A stretch of DNA of 64,000 nt. Source: Dehalobacter sp. 12DCB1 (GTDB lineage Bacteria; Bacillota; Desulfitobacteriia; Desulfitobacteriales; Syntrophobotulaceae). Of this stretch, positions 19,522 through 29,182 are shown piece after piece. The notes under the pieces were generated by a model. It searched no databases. It worked only from the letters and a program-made list of their open reading frames with translations, and was not told the origin of the DNA. The position numbers and the translations under genes are program-made. The stretch lies in contig NZ_POSF01000014.1 of NCBI RefSeq assembly GCF_004343605.1, positions 332,596 through 396,595 on the forward strand, written 5' to 3'. How positions within the stretch are numbered: the stretch's first letter is position 1; every line of letters begins with the position of its first letter.

Positions 19522-20784
19522 ATGGCAATCGAACTATATAGACCGCATCGTGATTATCATTATTTTTCTATAAAACGTGCCGAGGAATTAAAGGAACGAA
19601 TTGAACCCTATCTGCAAAAAGCTAACCAGATACCTGCCGGACTTAATTTGACAGATTTATATTCTGCCCAAAAGGAAAGGATCCTTCAATACTTTGGGGC
19701 AACCCAGGAAATTTGGGATGACTGGCGGTGGCAAATGAGCCACAGGATCATGGATGTTAACACACTGGATTCTCTTTTTCCGTTAACCGAAGCTCAAAAA
19801 AATGAGATCTCAACAGTTGGCCGGATATACCGTTGGGCCGTATCACCGTATTACCTCAGTTTAATGGATTTTAGCAACCCTGAAGACCCCATCGTACTAC
19901 AGGGTATACCCAAAATAGAAGAGCTTTTCGATAAGAGTGGAGAGGAAGATCCGATGGGAGAAGCCTTAACCTCTCCCGCTCCGTGTATTACCAGACGTTA
20001 TCCAGACCGTTTGATCATTAACGTTACAAATATGTGCGGCATGTACTGCCGTCACTGCCAGCGCCGCCGCAATATCGGCGAAACGGACGGACATAAAGAA
20101 AAAGAAGATCTTAAAGCCGCTCTGGATTATATCCGTGAGAACCCAGAAATCCGGGATGTGCTGATCACAGGCGGGGATGCGCTTCTTTTAAGTGACCAGA
20201 CCATCGAATGGCTGCTTGCTGAACTTCATAGTATTCCACATGTTGAAATTAAACGCCTTGGAACCAGGGTCCCTGTAACCCTACCGATGCGGATTACCGA
20301 TGAACTTCTGGCCATACTTGCCAAATATCCGCCAATCTATATCAATACCCAGTTTAATCATCCGAAAGAAGTGACGCTGGAAGCTAAAAAAGCCGCAGAT
20401 AAGCTTGTTTCTACCGGTGTTGTACTTGGCAACCAGGCCGTACTGCTTAAAGGCATTAATACGGACCCGGATGTCATGAAGAAAATGAATCAGGAATTGC
20501 TAAAAATTCGTGTTCGTCCCTACTATCTCTTTCATGCCAAAAATGTCAAAGGAACGCGGCATTTTATTCCGTCTATTCAGGAAGGGCTTACCGTTATGGA
20601 AGCCCTCAGAGGATTCACCTCCGGCCTGGCTGTTCCTACCTATATTATCAATGCACCAAAAGGAGGCGGCAAAACCCCGCTTCTCCCTCAATATCTTCTT
20701 TCCCTCGATGAGCACCAGGCTATTTTGAAGACATGGGAAGGGAAAATTGTTTATTATGAGAATCATTGCGCTGATGAAGGCTAA
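19522..20784 (+). CDS. eam: Predicted glutamate 2,3-aminomutase (KamA-family radical SAM/PLP enzyme), 420 aa
   Basis: This radical SAM, PLP-dependent aminomutase has cluster cysteines in CGMYCRHC near residue 175 and the family ending YIINAPKGGGKTPLLPQY. In lysine 2,3-aminomutase two aspartates bind the substrate amino group (YIYQCD and FVVDAP contexts). Here the equivalent positions read FHAKN and IINAP, Lys and Asn, the substitutions described for glutamate 2,3-aminomutase. I therefore predict conversion of L-glutamate to beta-glutamate, a compatible solute. The ATG at 19522 has the SD GGAGGAGGG; an in-frame TTG at 19492 is less likely. It diverges from the BusR-like gene and sits among glutamate and glutamine genes. 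Confidence 0.78.
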   Translation: MAIELYRPHRDYHYFSIKRAEELKERIEPYLQKANQIPAGLNLTDLYSAQKERILQYFGATQEIWDDWRWQMSHRIMDVNTLDSLFPLTEAQKNEISTVGRIYRWAVSPYYLSLMDFSNPEDPIVLQGIPKIEELFDKSGEEDPMGEALTSPAPCITRRYPDRLIINVTNMCGMYCRHCQRRRNIGETDGHKEKEDLKAALDYIRENPEIRDVLITGGDALLLSDQTIEWLLAELHSIPHVEIKRLGTRVPVTLPMRITDELLAILAKYPPIYINTQFNHPKEVTLEAKKAADKLVSTGVVLGNQAVLLKGINTDPDVMKKMNQELLKIRVRPYYLFHAKNVKGTRHFIPSIQEGLTVMEALRGFTSGLAVPTYIINAPKGGGKTPLLPQYLLSLDEHQAILKTWEGKIVYYENHCADEG

Positions 20785-20795
20785 GTTAACCGCAT

Positions 20796-21728
20796 TTACC
20801 AGGTTAGCGGGATTTTGGCGTTATAATGAATTCCTTGAAAGCTTCCTCTTCGTTCCATCTCTTGATCGATACCGTTTAAGACCTCCCATTTACGTCGGGT
20901 CCACATTGGGGCAATAACATCTTTGAGTGGTCCGTCACCCATGAGTCTGTGGATAATCATATGGGGAGGAAGAATCTCCAGAATATCGGCTACGAGGTCT
21001 ATATATTCTTCTATTGAAAGCAGCTGAAGACCGCCCTGGGTGTAAAGATCAGCCAGCGGAGTCCCTCTTAAGATATGCAACGAATGAATCTTTACCCCCT
21101 GGATCGGGATTTGGCTGATCGCTTGTGCTGTCCTATACATTTCCTCCCGGGTTTCACAGGGCAGTCCCATAATGATATGGGCACAGACCCGGATATTCCT
21201 TTGTCTGAGCTTCTTCACACCCTCCAGGAAACAATCAAAATCATGTCCCCTGTTCAACCAGTCCAAGGTTTTGTCATGAACAGACTGCAGACCCAGTTCT
21301 ACCCATAGATAGGTCTGTTTATTCAGGTTTTCCAGAACATTAAGGATTGCCTCGTTCAGACAATCCGGTCTGGTCGAGACTGATAAGCCGACGACATCTT
21401 CCAGTGCCAATGCTTCCCGGTATAAATTTTCCAGATAATCTTCAGGACCATAAGTCGCAGAAAACGATTGAAAATAAGCAATATATTTTGCTTTTAGCCA
21501 TTTTTTTAGAGTCCTTTCCCGAACCTGGTTAAACTGTTCGTGAATGGACAGACCTCTTTGCCCTGCAAAATCGCCGGAACCTTTTTCACTGCAAAATATA
21601 CAGCCCCCGTCACTTACCGTCCCATCCCGGTTTGGGCAGCTGAGACCTGCATCCAAAGATACTTTGATAACTTTTTCGCCGAAAAATTTGCGGAAATGTT
21701 CATTTAATGTATAATAGCGTTTGTTCAT
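20796..21728 (-). CDS. TIGR01212-family radical SAM protein, YtqA-like (310 aa)
   Basis: This radical SAM protein is of the YtqA/TIGR01212 (Elp3-related) group. The N-terminal cluster region reads CPNRDGT ... GGCIFC, with the cysteines in a CX9-10CX2C spacing characteristic of Elp3-like enzymes. VELGLQSVHDKTLDWLNRGHD and HIIMGLPCETREEM follow. The biochemical role is not established; some relatives are reported to modify tRNA. ATG 21728 (NKRYYTLNEHF) fits the family better than the upstream ORF start at 21818. It is convergent with the aminomutase gene, whose stop is only 11 bases away. Confidence 0.85.
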   Translation of the reverse strand: MNKRYYTLNEHFRKFFGEKVIKVSLDAGLSCPNRDGTVSDGGCIFCSEKGSGDFAGQRGLSIHEQFNQVRERTLKKWLKAKYIAYFQSFSATYGPEDYLENLYREALALEDVVGLSVSTRPDCLNEAILNVLENLNKQTYLWVELGLQSVHDKTLDWLNRGHDFDCFLEGVKKLRQRNIRVCAHIIMGLPCETREEMYRTAQAISQIPIQGVKIHSLHILRGTPLADLYTQGGLQLLSIEEYIDLVADILEILPPHMIIHRLMGDGPLKDVIAPMWTRRKWEVLNGIDQEMERRGSFQGIHYNAKIPLTW

Positions 21729-21916
21729 GTTCAGCCCCAGTTTTAACTTGCAATATCTTATCTCTTCTCTATGCCATGTGTTCAATAACTCTCTGTATCG
21801 TTGACTTGTCCGTGTCATATATACTTTTGTGTCTTTTCCTGTATCCTATTATAGCTTTAGTTGGTCTAAAACAAAACAACAATGGTAAGATCTGTAATTT
21901 ATTTCCAATAAAACCA

Positions 21917-21974
21917 GAGACCGGAATCAAATGTATTTCCAGCTTAGAGGTGACATACTTTGAATTCCGGTCTC
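21917..21974 (-). terminator. Probable terminator of amt
   Basis: GAGACCGGAAT pairs with ATTCCGGTCTC across a long loop. On the minus strand the stem is followed by TGGTTTTATT, a modest T tract. It lies about 70 bases downstream of the amt stop. Confidence 0.5.
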
Positions 21975-22044
21975 ATTATCTTCATAAGATTACATCTGCT
22001 TATCATATTTTTAGGTCTGTACTTATAACGTCAATCTTGTTGCT

Positions 22045-23307
22045 TTATAAATTATAAATTGAATTTGCTGTTAATCCTTCAAAATCGGGATAAGCACTTT
22101 CTCCGTGTTGGGTCGTATCAAGACCGCTGACCTGTTCAGCGTCTGTAGCTGTAAGCGGAGTGATCGCTCCGATGGCTTTCAGCAGGATAAATGTTACCAG
22201 ACCTGCGTATAAATATGTTGCCAGTACTGCGATGAGCTGTATGCCGACTTGATGGAAATCGCCAGTGTAGAACAGACCGTCTTTACCGAGAGGGTTAATT
22301 GCGGTTGTGCAAAAGATACCTGTCGCCAGAGCTCCCCAGGTTCCGCCGATTCCGTGGATGCCAAAGGCATCCAGCGCATCATCATAACCAAGCTTATCTT
22401 TAAGGATTGCAACTGCAAAGTAGCATAATCCGCCGGCTCCAAGGCCGATTACCATGGCGGAGGCGTTTGTTACATAGGCACAAGCAGGTGTTATGGCTAC
22501 TAGCCCTGCAACAGCTCCGGAAATCGCCCCCAGGACAGTTGGCTTTCCACGATGCAGTTTTTCTGCAACGACCCAGCCCAAAAGCCCTAAAGCGGCCGCA
22601 ATAAATGTTGTCACAAAAGCAATTACTGCAATTCCGTCAGCCGCCAGTTCACTGCCTGCGTTAAAGCCAAACCAGCCAAACCATAACAGGGCGCCGCCCA
22701 GAATCACGTAAGGAATATTATGCGGAATGGTCGGATCTGTGGACTTATTAATGCGTTTTCCGATCACAAGTGCTGCAATCAGACCGGAGAAACCTGAACT
22801 GATATGAACGACAGTACCGCCGGCAAAATCAAGTGCACCTAAATTTCCAAGCCAGCCGCCGCCCCATACCCAGTGCGCGATCGGAACGTACACCAGTAAA
22901 CTCCAGAAACTCATCAGTAAAACAAATGCGGGAAAACGCAAGCGTTCGGCAGTCGCACCGGTCATCAAAGCCGGTGTCAGAATTGCAAACATCATCTGGA
23001 AAACCATGAAAAGAAGATGTGGAATTGTAGCACCTTCAGTTCTTGGCTCCAGCCCTACACCCTTCAGCATTAGATGGTCAAGACCGCCGATGACTGAACC
23101 GATATCTGGTCCAAAAGCAAGCGAATAACCTAAAACTACCCAGATAACTGTTACAACACCCATCGCGATAATACTTTGCATCATCATGGATAAAACATGG
23201 CGTTTTTTAACCAGTCCTCCGTAAAAAAAGGCCAGACCGGGTGTCATTAACATAACAAGTGCAGTGGAAATAATCATAAAACCGATATCCCCAGTTGTGT
23301 AATTCAT
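22045..23307 (-). CDS. amt: Ammonium transporter, Amt family (420 aa)
   Basis: This is an integral-membrane ammonium channel with about 11 hydrophobic segments. Signature regions include TPGLAFFYGGLVKKRHVLS near residue 23, HWVWGGGWL, the central-pore histidine in GGTVVHISSGFSGL near residue 168, and the second histidine in FGIHGIGGTWGALATG near residue 315. The start at ATG 23307 follows AAGGAGGAG. No glnK/PII gene is adjacent, unlike most amtB loci. It lies in the same 16-kb area as gltBD, gdhA and glnN, consistent with ammonia assimilation. Confidence 0.95.
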   Translation of the reverse strand: MNYTTGDIGFMIISTALVMLMTPGLAFFYGGLVKKRHVLSMMMQSIIAMGVVTVIWVVLGYSLAFGPDIGSVIGGLDHLMLKGVGLEPRTEGATIPHLLFMVFQMMFAILTPALMTGATAERLRFPAFVLLMSFWSLLVYVPIAHWVWGGGWLGNLGALDFAGGTVVHISSGFSGLIAALVIGKRINKSTDPTIPHNIPYVILGGALLWFGWFGFNAGSELAADGIAVIAFVTTFIAAALGLLGWVVAEKLHRGKPTVLGAISGAVAGLVAITPACAYVTNASAMVIGLGAGGLCYFAVAILKDKLGYDDALDAFGIHGIGGTWGALATGIFCTTAINPLGKDGLFYTGDFHQVGIQLIAVLATYLYAGLVTFILLKAIGAITPLTATDAEQVSGLDTTQHGESAYPDFEGLTANSIYNL

Positions 23308-23392
23308 TTTCTTCTCCTCCTTAGTTTCTTGGTGTATTTCTTATAGGTTTATAGATAGTTTGATACAAGCCTTTACCTACGCGCGACGACTA

Positions 23393-23435
23393 ATAAAAAA
23401 AGCCCCAAAAAAGTATTGCACTTTTTTGAGGCCCC
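23393..23435 (-). terminator. Terminator between the AmrS gene and amt
   Basis: GCCCCAAAAAAGT pairs with ACTTTTTTGAGGC around an ATTGC loop. On the minus strand it is followed by seven T residues. It would end the AmmeMemoRadiSam transcript; because it lies in the amt leader, attenuation of amt is a second possibility. Confidence 0.7.
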
Positions 23436-23590
23436 GTTGCCTAATTGACTTGTGTATAACAAACGATCTATCTGTACTATATTATCCGGAAACCAATCTG
23501 TAAAGAGGTTTTTTGTTTAAATAATGTATACATTCCTGTATACATTCTTCAATATTACGCATACCTGGTTAACCCTAAACCTGTCATTGG

Positions 23591-24547
23591 TCATAAGAGT
23601 CCAACTCCCCAGATATCCCGGCCGCAGTGCCCGCATTTCCCTTCCGTGGTTTTCATGGTCACCCAAAGGTCTCTGGTGATGACTTCCTGCCCGCATTGCG
23701 GACAATAGGTCGTATTTCCTCCTGCCATATTCCCGAGGTATACATAGGGCAGGGTTTCTTTGGCCAGCGTCCATAGTTTTTTTAATTTCTTTTCATCAGT
23801 TGCCGGTATTTTGCTTTTATGCATAGGATGATATTTGCTCAAATGCCACGCCAGCGGAGTATTTAGACCGGATAGCCATTTGGCCAGCGTCTTAATTTCC
23901 TGTGGACTGTCATTTAAGTTCGGGATAACGAGCGTTGTAATCTCGGTATGAACGTTTGGCACCAGCGTTTCAACTGTTTTTAATACCCACTCCAGTTTCC
24001 CTCCGGTGTATTTCTCGTAGAATTCCGGAGTGAATCCTTTAATATCAATATTGACCGCATCGAGGTATGGCATCAGATATTCGAGGTATTTCTGTTCGAT
24101 AATCCCATTGGATACCAGAACAACCTTCCCTCCCCATTCTTTAATAAGAGGAGCTGTCTCCAAGATCATTTCGTACCAGACCAGAGGCTCCGTATACGTA
24201 AAACAAATCCCGATGGACGGGTCTTCCGTGGCCATTTCCGTCAACTGCTTCGGGAAAATCCGGCGGCCCTGCTCATATTTCTGGGAAATCTCATAGTTCT
24301 GGCAAAAGAAGCAGTGCAGGTTGCAGCCATAGCCGCCGACCGAGAATATCTGCCTTCCCGGGTAGAAATGATAAAGAGGTTTTTTCTCCACAGGATCAAG
24401 ATGAAACGCAGCGACTTCAGCAAAAGTCAGTGGTATGATTTCACCATTTTGGCACCCTCTGACCTTACAAAATCCAGACTGGCCTTCTTTAAGTTTACAG
24501 TGATGCGGACATAGCGGACATTCAGAAAATCCTGCCATATGCTTCAT
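23591..24547 (-). CDS. amrS: AmmeMemoRadiSam system radical SAM enzyme AmrS (318 aa)
   Basis: The protein has an N-terminal cysteine cluster (CPLCPHHCKLKEGQSGFC), the radical SAM motif CNLHCFFCQN near residue 75, and TEITTLVIPNLNDSP in the barrel. Beyond the usual enzyme the C-terminus carries a zinc-ribbon-like pair, YCPQCGQ and KCGHCG. The family always accompanies Memo and AMMECR1 partners; its substrate has not been established to my knowledge. It starts at ATG 24547, 12 bases after the fused partner gene, so the two form one operon. Similarity to pyruvate formate-lyase activases explains frequent misannotation. Confidence 0.9.
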   Translation of the reverse strand: MKHMAGFSECPLCPHHCKLKEGQSGFCKVRGCQNGEIIPLTFAEVAAFHLDPVEKKPLYHFYPGRQIFSVGGYGCNLHCFFCQNYEISQKYEQGRRIFPKQLTEMATEDPSIGICFTYTEPLVWYEMILETAPLIKEWGGKVVLVSNGIIEQKYLEYLMPYLDAVNIDIKGFTPEFYEKYTGGKLEWVLKTVETLVPNVHTEITTLVIPNLNDSPQEIKTLAKWLSGLNTPLAWHLSKYHPMHKSKIPATDEKKLKKLWTLAKETLPYVYLGNMAGGNTTYCPQCGQEVITRDLWVTMKTTEGKCGHCGRDIWGVGLL

Positions 24548-24559
24548 CCCTCTTTCCTG

Positions 24560-25822
24560 TTATTCAAAAAAACGTTCGACTTCAAAACGCCAGAGTTCGA
24601 CATCCTCCCCCGGCTCAATACCAGCTTTCTGTTTGGCTATTCCGACCTGTTCCTCAGCCTTATCAATCCCTTCAAGATGAGGCAGCAACAACCCGACCTT
24701 TCCACCCCGGCGTACGATTACCCCGTAACGCTGAGGATCCAGTTCTTCAGGCCCAGTAATCTTCTCCGTGTCTCCAAGAACATCGACAGATACAGATATT
24801 AAGGGCAGTTCTTCCGGTTGGACCGGCCAAAAGCGTGGATCCTGGGTACCTGCTGCTATGGCGTTATGTCTAATCTCTGAAGCCAGGTCTTCTCTTACCG
24901 GTTGGATCGTGCCAATGCAGCCCCGCAAAGTCCCATCCTTTTTAAGGGAAACAAAGCAGCCTTTCTTTTCTTTCAGTAGAGGATCTCCAGGAATATTTAA
25001 CCTGTCAAAAGGCTGGGATGTAAGATAGTAAGTCAGGCATTCCCTGGCATAGCCGGCAATCGGTGAAGAACGGAAGATCTCAGCAATGAGGTAACCTACA
25101 CCAAATGGTCCTTCATAGGAGAGAACCTTAATCGCGCCTTCTCTCGCCCCGAGTGCAAACAGCAGAGAATGATAACCGCACTGAGCTGCTTCATCCAAGA
25201 GACTTGCGGGAATCGCCCTAAGCAGCGTCGTGTCTCTTTTCAGTCCTTTGACTATAAGCTGGTCCAGTTTGGGGCCGGAAGGGTGGGACCCATAAGGCCC
25301 GTCTTCTTTGAGCCGGTGGGAAAGGTCACCGCTTGCAATCAAGGCGCAGCATTCGGCTGCATCATTTAAAATTTGGCCAACTTTTTGTCCGTAATGTTCC
25401 GGACGGATCATCGGCATGCTTAAGACAACGATCTTTCCGGACCATCCGGCTTGATGAAGAAAGTAAAGCGGGATGAGTGAACCATGATCGAGCTCTGCCC
25501 GAACAGGAAAAGCATCAGGAATCTTTTCCCTGATGTTCTCTACCAGCTGTTGATCCGTTTCAAAGCTCAAATTCACCTGCCCAGCCCCAAAACGGCTAAA
25601 ACTCCCAGAAAGCGTCTCGCCGCTTAAATACGCCAAACCCTGCTCAGCCAGCGGCGCATGGGGGGATACAATCAGGATCGTCTCCGTATTCATCTTGATG
25701 ACTTGCTGAACAAGCGTCCTATAAGCATCTACTGTTTGCTGACAACCTTTTTCTTCGCCATGCCCGACCTCAGGCACAAGAATCGGAGGATGAGGAACAA
25801 ATCCCACATAGACAAGACTCAT
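24560..25822 (-). CDS. Fused Memo-like (AmrB) and AMMECR1 (AmrA) protein of the AmmeMemoRadiSam system (420 aa)
   Basis: Residues 1-255 are the Memo-like dioxygenase fold: PHPPILVPEVG, the metal-site region SPHAPL, ELDHGSLIPLYFL and ASGDLSHRL. Residues about 260-420 are AMMECR1, with the signature GTLRGCIGTI and YGVIVRRGGKVGLLLP. AmrA and AmrB are encoded separately in many archaea, so this is a natural fusion. The start at ATG 25822 follows AGGGGG. Together with AmrS it forms the three-part system, thought to perform a radical-based modification of an unknown target. Confidence 0.9.
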   Translation of the reverse strand: MSLVYVGFVPHPPILVPEVGHGEEKGCQQTVDAYRTLVQQVIKMNTETILIVSPHAPLAEQGLAYLSGETLSGSFSRFGAGQVNLSFETDQQLVENIREKIPDAFPVRAELDHGSLIPLYFLHQAGWSGKIVVLSMPMIRPEHYGQKVGQILNDAAECCALIASGDLSHRLKEDGPYGSHPSGPKLDQLIVKGLKRDTTLLRAIPASLLDEAAQCGYHSLLFALGAREGAIKVLSYEGPFGVGYLIAEIFRSSPIAGYARECLTYYLTSQPFDRLNIPGDPLLKEKKGCFVSLKKDGTLRGCIGTIQPVREDLASEIRHNAIAAGTQDPRFWPVQPEELPLISVSVDVLGDTEKITGPEELDPQRYGVIVRRGGKVGLLLPHLEGIDKAEEQVGIAKQKAGIEPGEDVELWRFEVERFFE

Positions 25823-26174
25823 AGCAATACCCCCTTAGTTTCTGGTATATTGAGAATTAAAAATTCATTTTATCTATGATTAATTTTTTTATATATTTTC
25901 TTTTTATATGCACATTTATCCTGCCATTGCTTCTATTTGGATTGGATTAATTATTATCCGAATATATTTTGTATACATCGGAATAAACACTTGTTATTTC
26001 TAAAAAAGTATGTTAACTTTTTGATATATTTTTATAGGTAATTTGAGCAAAGATGCTTATTCCTCGATCAAACGCTTTGAGGTCTAAGTTTGTTTTTGCT
26101 TTTTTTGCTTTTTATGGTTATTTAACTATTTACCATTATCTAATATCTAAATTCTGAAGGGAGATTTCGAAACA
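25823..26174. other. Gene-free AT-rich divergent region upstream of glnN
   Basis: This 352-base stretch separates the fused AmrAB gene from glnN. It is very AT-rich and contains an imperfect inverted repeat around 25953-25984 (ATCCGA ... TCGGAATAA) and a run of T-rich tracts before the glnN SD AAGGGAG. I saw no glutamine riboswitch core, T-box or clear GlnR/TnrA dyad. Confidence 0.5.
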
Positions 26175-28271
26175 ATGGATATCTTTGCAATGAACGTTTT
26201 TAACGATGCCGTCATGAGGGAACGGCTGCCCAAAGCAACCTACAAAGCTTTGAAAAAAACAATTGAGGACGGGAAAGCGCTGGACCCCGATGTTGCAGAA
26301 ATCGTTGCAAATGCAATGAAAGACTGGGCGATTGAAAAAGGAGCTACCCACTATACCCACTGGTTCCAGCCGATGACAGGACTCACTGCGGAGAAGCATG
26401 ACTCGTTTATTTCTCCGACTGCCGACGGCAAAGTCATTATGGAGTTTTCCGGCAAAGAACTGATCAAAGGCGAACCTGACGCGTCTTCTTTCCCAAGCGG
26501 CGGCATTAGAGCTACGTTTGAGGCCAGAGGCTATACTGCCTGGGACTGCACCTCTCCGGCTTTTGCCAGAGAAGAGAAAAACGGCAACGTCACGCTGACG
26601 ATTCCCACAGTATTCTATTCGTATACCGGTGAAGTTCTCGACAAAAAAATTCCGCTTTTGCGCTCTATGGAAGCACTCTCCAAACAAGCAGTAAGACTGT
26701 TAAAATTATTTGGCAATACGACAGCAACCCGGGTCATTTCTACGGTCGGACCCGAGCAGGAATACTTTCTGATTGATAAAAGTTTTTTTGATGCCAGAAT
26801 GGATTTAGTCCTTACCGGCAGAACACTCTTTGGCGCTCCTCCGGCTAAGGGCCAGGAAATGGAAGACCATTACTTCGGCAGCATCAAAGAGCGCATTGCT
26901 GCCTTTATGAAAGAATTGAATGAAGAACTCTGGAAGTTAGGCGTTTTGGCTAAAACGCAGCACAACGAAGTTGCTCCTGGCCAGTTTGAAATTGCCCCAA
27001 TTTTCTCGACAACCAATGTTTCTACCGACCATAACCAACTGGTCATGGATACTTTGAAAAAGGTTGCCTTGCATCATGATCTGGTCTGCCTGCTTCATGA
27101 GAAACCGTTTGCAGGCGTCAATGGTTCCGGGAAACACAATAACTGGTCCATGAGCACCAATGATGGACAGAATCTGCTTGATCCGGGAAATACCCCGCAC
27201 GATAACGCTCAGTTCTTAACTTTCCTTTGTGCTGTCATTAAAGCTGTGGACGAATACTCCGAACTGCTCAGGGTGTCCGCCGCCAACCCTGGAAACGACC
27301 ACCGTCTCGGTGCGAATGAGGCTCCCCCGGCGATCATTTCCATGTTCCTCGGCGACATGCTGACGGATATTGTCGAACAAATCCAAAATAACGGCGGTGC
27401 TGTATCATCCAAACCAAATGGCACTTTGACAGTCGGCGTGTCCACGCTTCCGGAAATTCCAAAGGATAACTCCGACCGCAACCGGACTTCACCGTTTGCC
27501 TTTACCGGAAATAAATTTGAGTTCCGCATGGTTCCTTCCAGTGCATCCATTGCTGGTCCGAACATGGTCCTAAACACGATTGTCGCTGAAAGTATTTGCC
27601 AGATTGCCGATAAGCTTGAAAAGGCTGCCGATTTTAACAGCGAACTGCAGGCCCTCTTGAAAGAAATTCTGGTCAAACACAATCGTATCATCTTCAATGG
27701 CAACAACTATTCCGAAGACTGGGTCGTAGAAGCAGAAAAACGCGGTCTGCCGAACATCAAATCCATGGTGGAAGCTTTGGAGCACTTCATTGATGAGAAG
27801 TGTGTTAATGTGTTCGAGAAACACGGTGTATTGAGCAAACAGGAAGTTCATTCCCGCTACGAGATTTTGCTGGAACAATACAGCAAAACGATCAATATCG
27901 AAGCCAAAACGATGATTGATATGGCTAACAGGCTGATTCTTCCCGCAGCTGCAAAATATGTAGCTGACCTTGCCGGGTCCGTACAAAGTGTTAAAGCTGC
28001 TGTAGTTGCTGCGGACACCTCCGCGCAGGAAGAAGTCATTAAAGAAGTATCCTCGGCTTTAGGTTCCTTTAAAGCCAAAACTGTAGCTTTGGAAAAAGCG
28101 GTCCTAGGTGCGTCCGACGTTGAAGATGTCCATGCCAATGCGGTTTGCTACCGTGACATCGTCTTTGCCGCGATGAATGAATTGAGGATCTATGGGGATA
28201 AGCTTGAAACACTTGTTGACGCGGAGCTTTGGCCGTTGCCGACTTATGCGGAAATGCTGTTCCTCATTTAA
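26175..28271 (+). CDS. glnN: Glutamine synthetase type III, GlnN (698 aa)
   Basis: Type III glutamine synthetases are about 700 residues, much longer than GlnA, and this protein matches in size and motifs: a family-specific N-terminus ([14 protein letters not shown]), the metal-site glutamates in [10 protein letters not shown] near residue 192 and [13 protein letters not shown] near residue 262, the ammonium/ATP region HKHNNW-like [13 protein letters not shown], and the arginine-rich [16 protein letters not shown]. The start at ATG 26175 has AAGGGAG upstream. It stands alone between a divergent gene and a strong bidirectional terminator, and completes the GS-GOGAT pathway with gltBD in this window. 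Confidence 0.95.
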   Translation: MDIFAMNVFNDAVMRERLPKATYKALKKTIEDGKALDPDVAEIVANAMKDWAIEKGATHYTHWFQPMTGLTAEKHDSFISPTADGKVIMEFSGKELIKGEPDASSFPSGGIRATFEARGYTAWDCTSPAFAREEKNGNVTLTIPTVFYSYTGEVLDKKIPLLRSMEALSKQAVRLLKLFGNTTATRVISTVGPEQEYFLIDKSFFDARMDLVLTGRTLFGAPPAKGQEMEDHYFGSIKERIAAFMKELNEELWKLGVLAKTQHNEVAPGQFEIAPIFSTTNVSTDHNQLVMDTLKKVALHHDLVCLLHEKPFAGVNGSGKHNNWSMSTNDGQNLLDPGNTPHDNAQFLTFLCAVIKAVDEYSELLRVSAANPGNDHRLGANEAPPAIISMFLGDMLTDIVEQIQNNGGAVSSKPNGTLTVGVSTLPEIPKDNSDRNRTSPFAFTGNKFEFRMVPSSASIAGPNMVLNTIVAESICQIADKLEKAADFNSELQALLKEILVKHNRIIFNGNNYSEDWVVEAEKRGLPNIKSMVEALEHFIDEKCVNVFEKHGVLSKQEVHSRYEILLEQYSKTINIEAKTMIDMANRLILPAAAKYVADLAGSVQSVKAAVVAADTSAQEEVIKEVSSALGSFKAKTVALEKAVLGASDVEDVHANAVCYRDIVFAAMNELRIYGDKLETLVDAELWPLPTYAEMLFLI

Positions 28272-28290
28272 TCCATACCCTTCAGAAAAA

Positions 28291-28330
28291 AATAGCAGAG
28301 GAGAGGGCATCAGCCCTCTCCTCTGCTATT
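28291..28330. terminator. Strong bidirectional terminator after glnN
   Basis: AATAGCAGAGGAGAGGGC and its exact complement flank the loop ATCA, an 18-base perfect stem with A and T tails on either side. It can end glnN (plus) and the convergent UPF0316 gene (minus). Confidence 0.85.
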
Positions 28331-28396
28331 TTATTGATTATATTCTTATCGTCGTTGCCCACATCAGCTTTGCAGGCCATTTACTGTCTTAACATC

Positions 28397-28915
28397 TTAC
28401 CGTCGGCCGGCCCAAAACCCCCCATGAAAATTCTTAGGTTCCTGGAAGAATACAAACGCGCTTGGGCAGGAATCATTAACAATATTCAAAAGTTCTTTTT
28501 GCCGGTTTCTTTTGGCCAGAACCAACATCAGGAGGCGTTTCCCGTCGCGGCCTTCCCCGGTCCAGGTCGTAACGCCAAATCCTTTCTTACGCAATAATTT
28601 GGGAAGCGTCTCATCGAGCGAATCAACAATGACCTCTGCAGTCATGTACCCGAGAGCAAGTCTTTCCTCGATCCTGCTTCCCAGATACACTCCGATCCCA
28701 TAGCCGATGCAATACGCTGCGATGTTCCAGTAACTGTCCAGGTTTTTCAGTATAATAGACAATCCGGCAATGTACACGAGCACTTCGATCATGGACAGCA
28801 TGGAAGCATACTCCTTTAAGCCCTTGATCACAAGGATAAACCGTACCGTTGTCAGTGATACGTACGTAATATTAATAGCCGTGATCAGCAGAACAAATAG
28901 GACTGCTTGATTCAT
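28397..28915 (-). CDS. UPF0316/DUF2179-type membrane protein (172 aa)
   Basis: Three membrane segments occupy residues 1-90 (FVLLITAINITYVSL, MLSMIEVLVYIAGLSII, IAAYCIGYGIGVYLGS), followed by a soluble DUF2179-like domain (GYMTAEVIVDSLDETLP ... GFGVTTWTGEGRDGKR). This matches the UPF0316 family (YebE/YqfU-like). ATG 28915 with GGTGAT upstream is the likely start. Its function is unknown; the C-terminal domain is sometimes proposed to bind a small ligand. It is convergent with glnN. Confidence 0.82.
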   Translation of the reverse strand: MNQAVLFVLLITAINITYVSLTTVRFILVIKGLKEYASMLSMIEVLVYIAGLSIILKNLDSYWNIAAYCIGYGIGVYLGSRIEERLALGYMTAEVIVDSLDETLPKLLRKKGFGVTTWTGEGRDGKRLLMLVLAKRNRQKELLNIVNDSCPSAFVFFQEPKNFHGGFWAGRR

Positions 28916-29182
28916 TCTTATCACCAATCTTCTTTTTCAGACTGGATATTTCTTTGATATTATTATGATCTATTTAAGGGTAATTCTACTCTGCTGTTCC
29001 GAATTTTTCTGAGTTGCTGTTTTTCACTCACATTGCCGGCTATCTCCTGCGTATTACAAAATACCTGTATATGTAAAGAAATGTATAAAATATGCTATGG
29101 AACACACAATAATGATGAATTAGCAAAAGACCGGCTTTTTTTCATTCAGTAGCCAATTATACTATGTCGGGAGGGGAAAATA

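Noticed and set aside
19522..20784. Lysine 2,3-aminomutase as the name for the KamA-type enzyme
   Set aside because: The two substrate-binding aspartates of the lysine enzyme are Lys and Asn here, as described for the glutamate enzyme.
25823..26174. Glutamine riboswitch or T-box in front of glnN
   Set aside because: None of the conserved core sequences could be found by eye.
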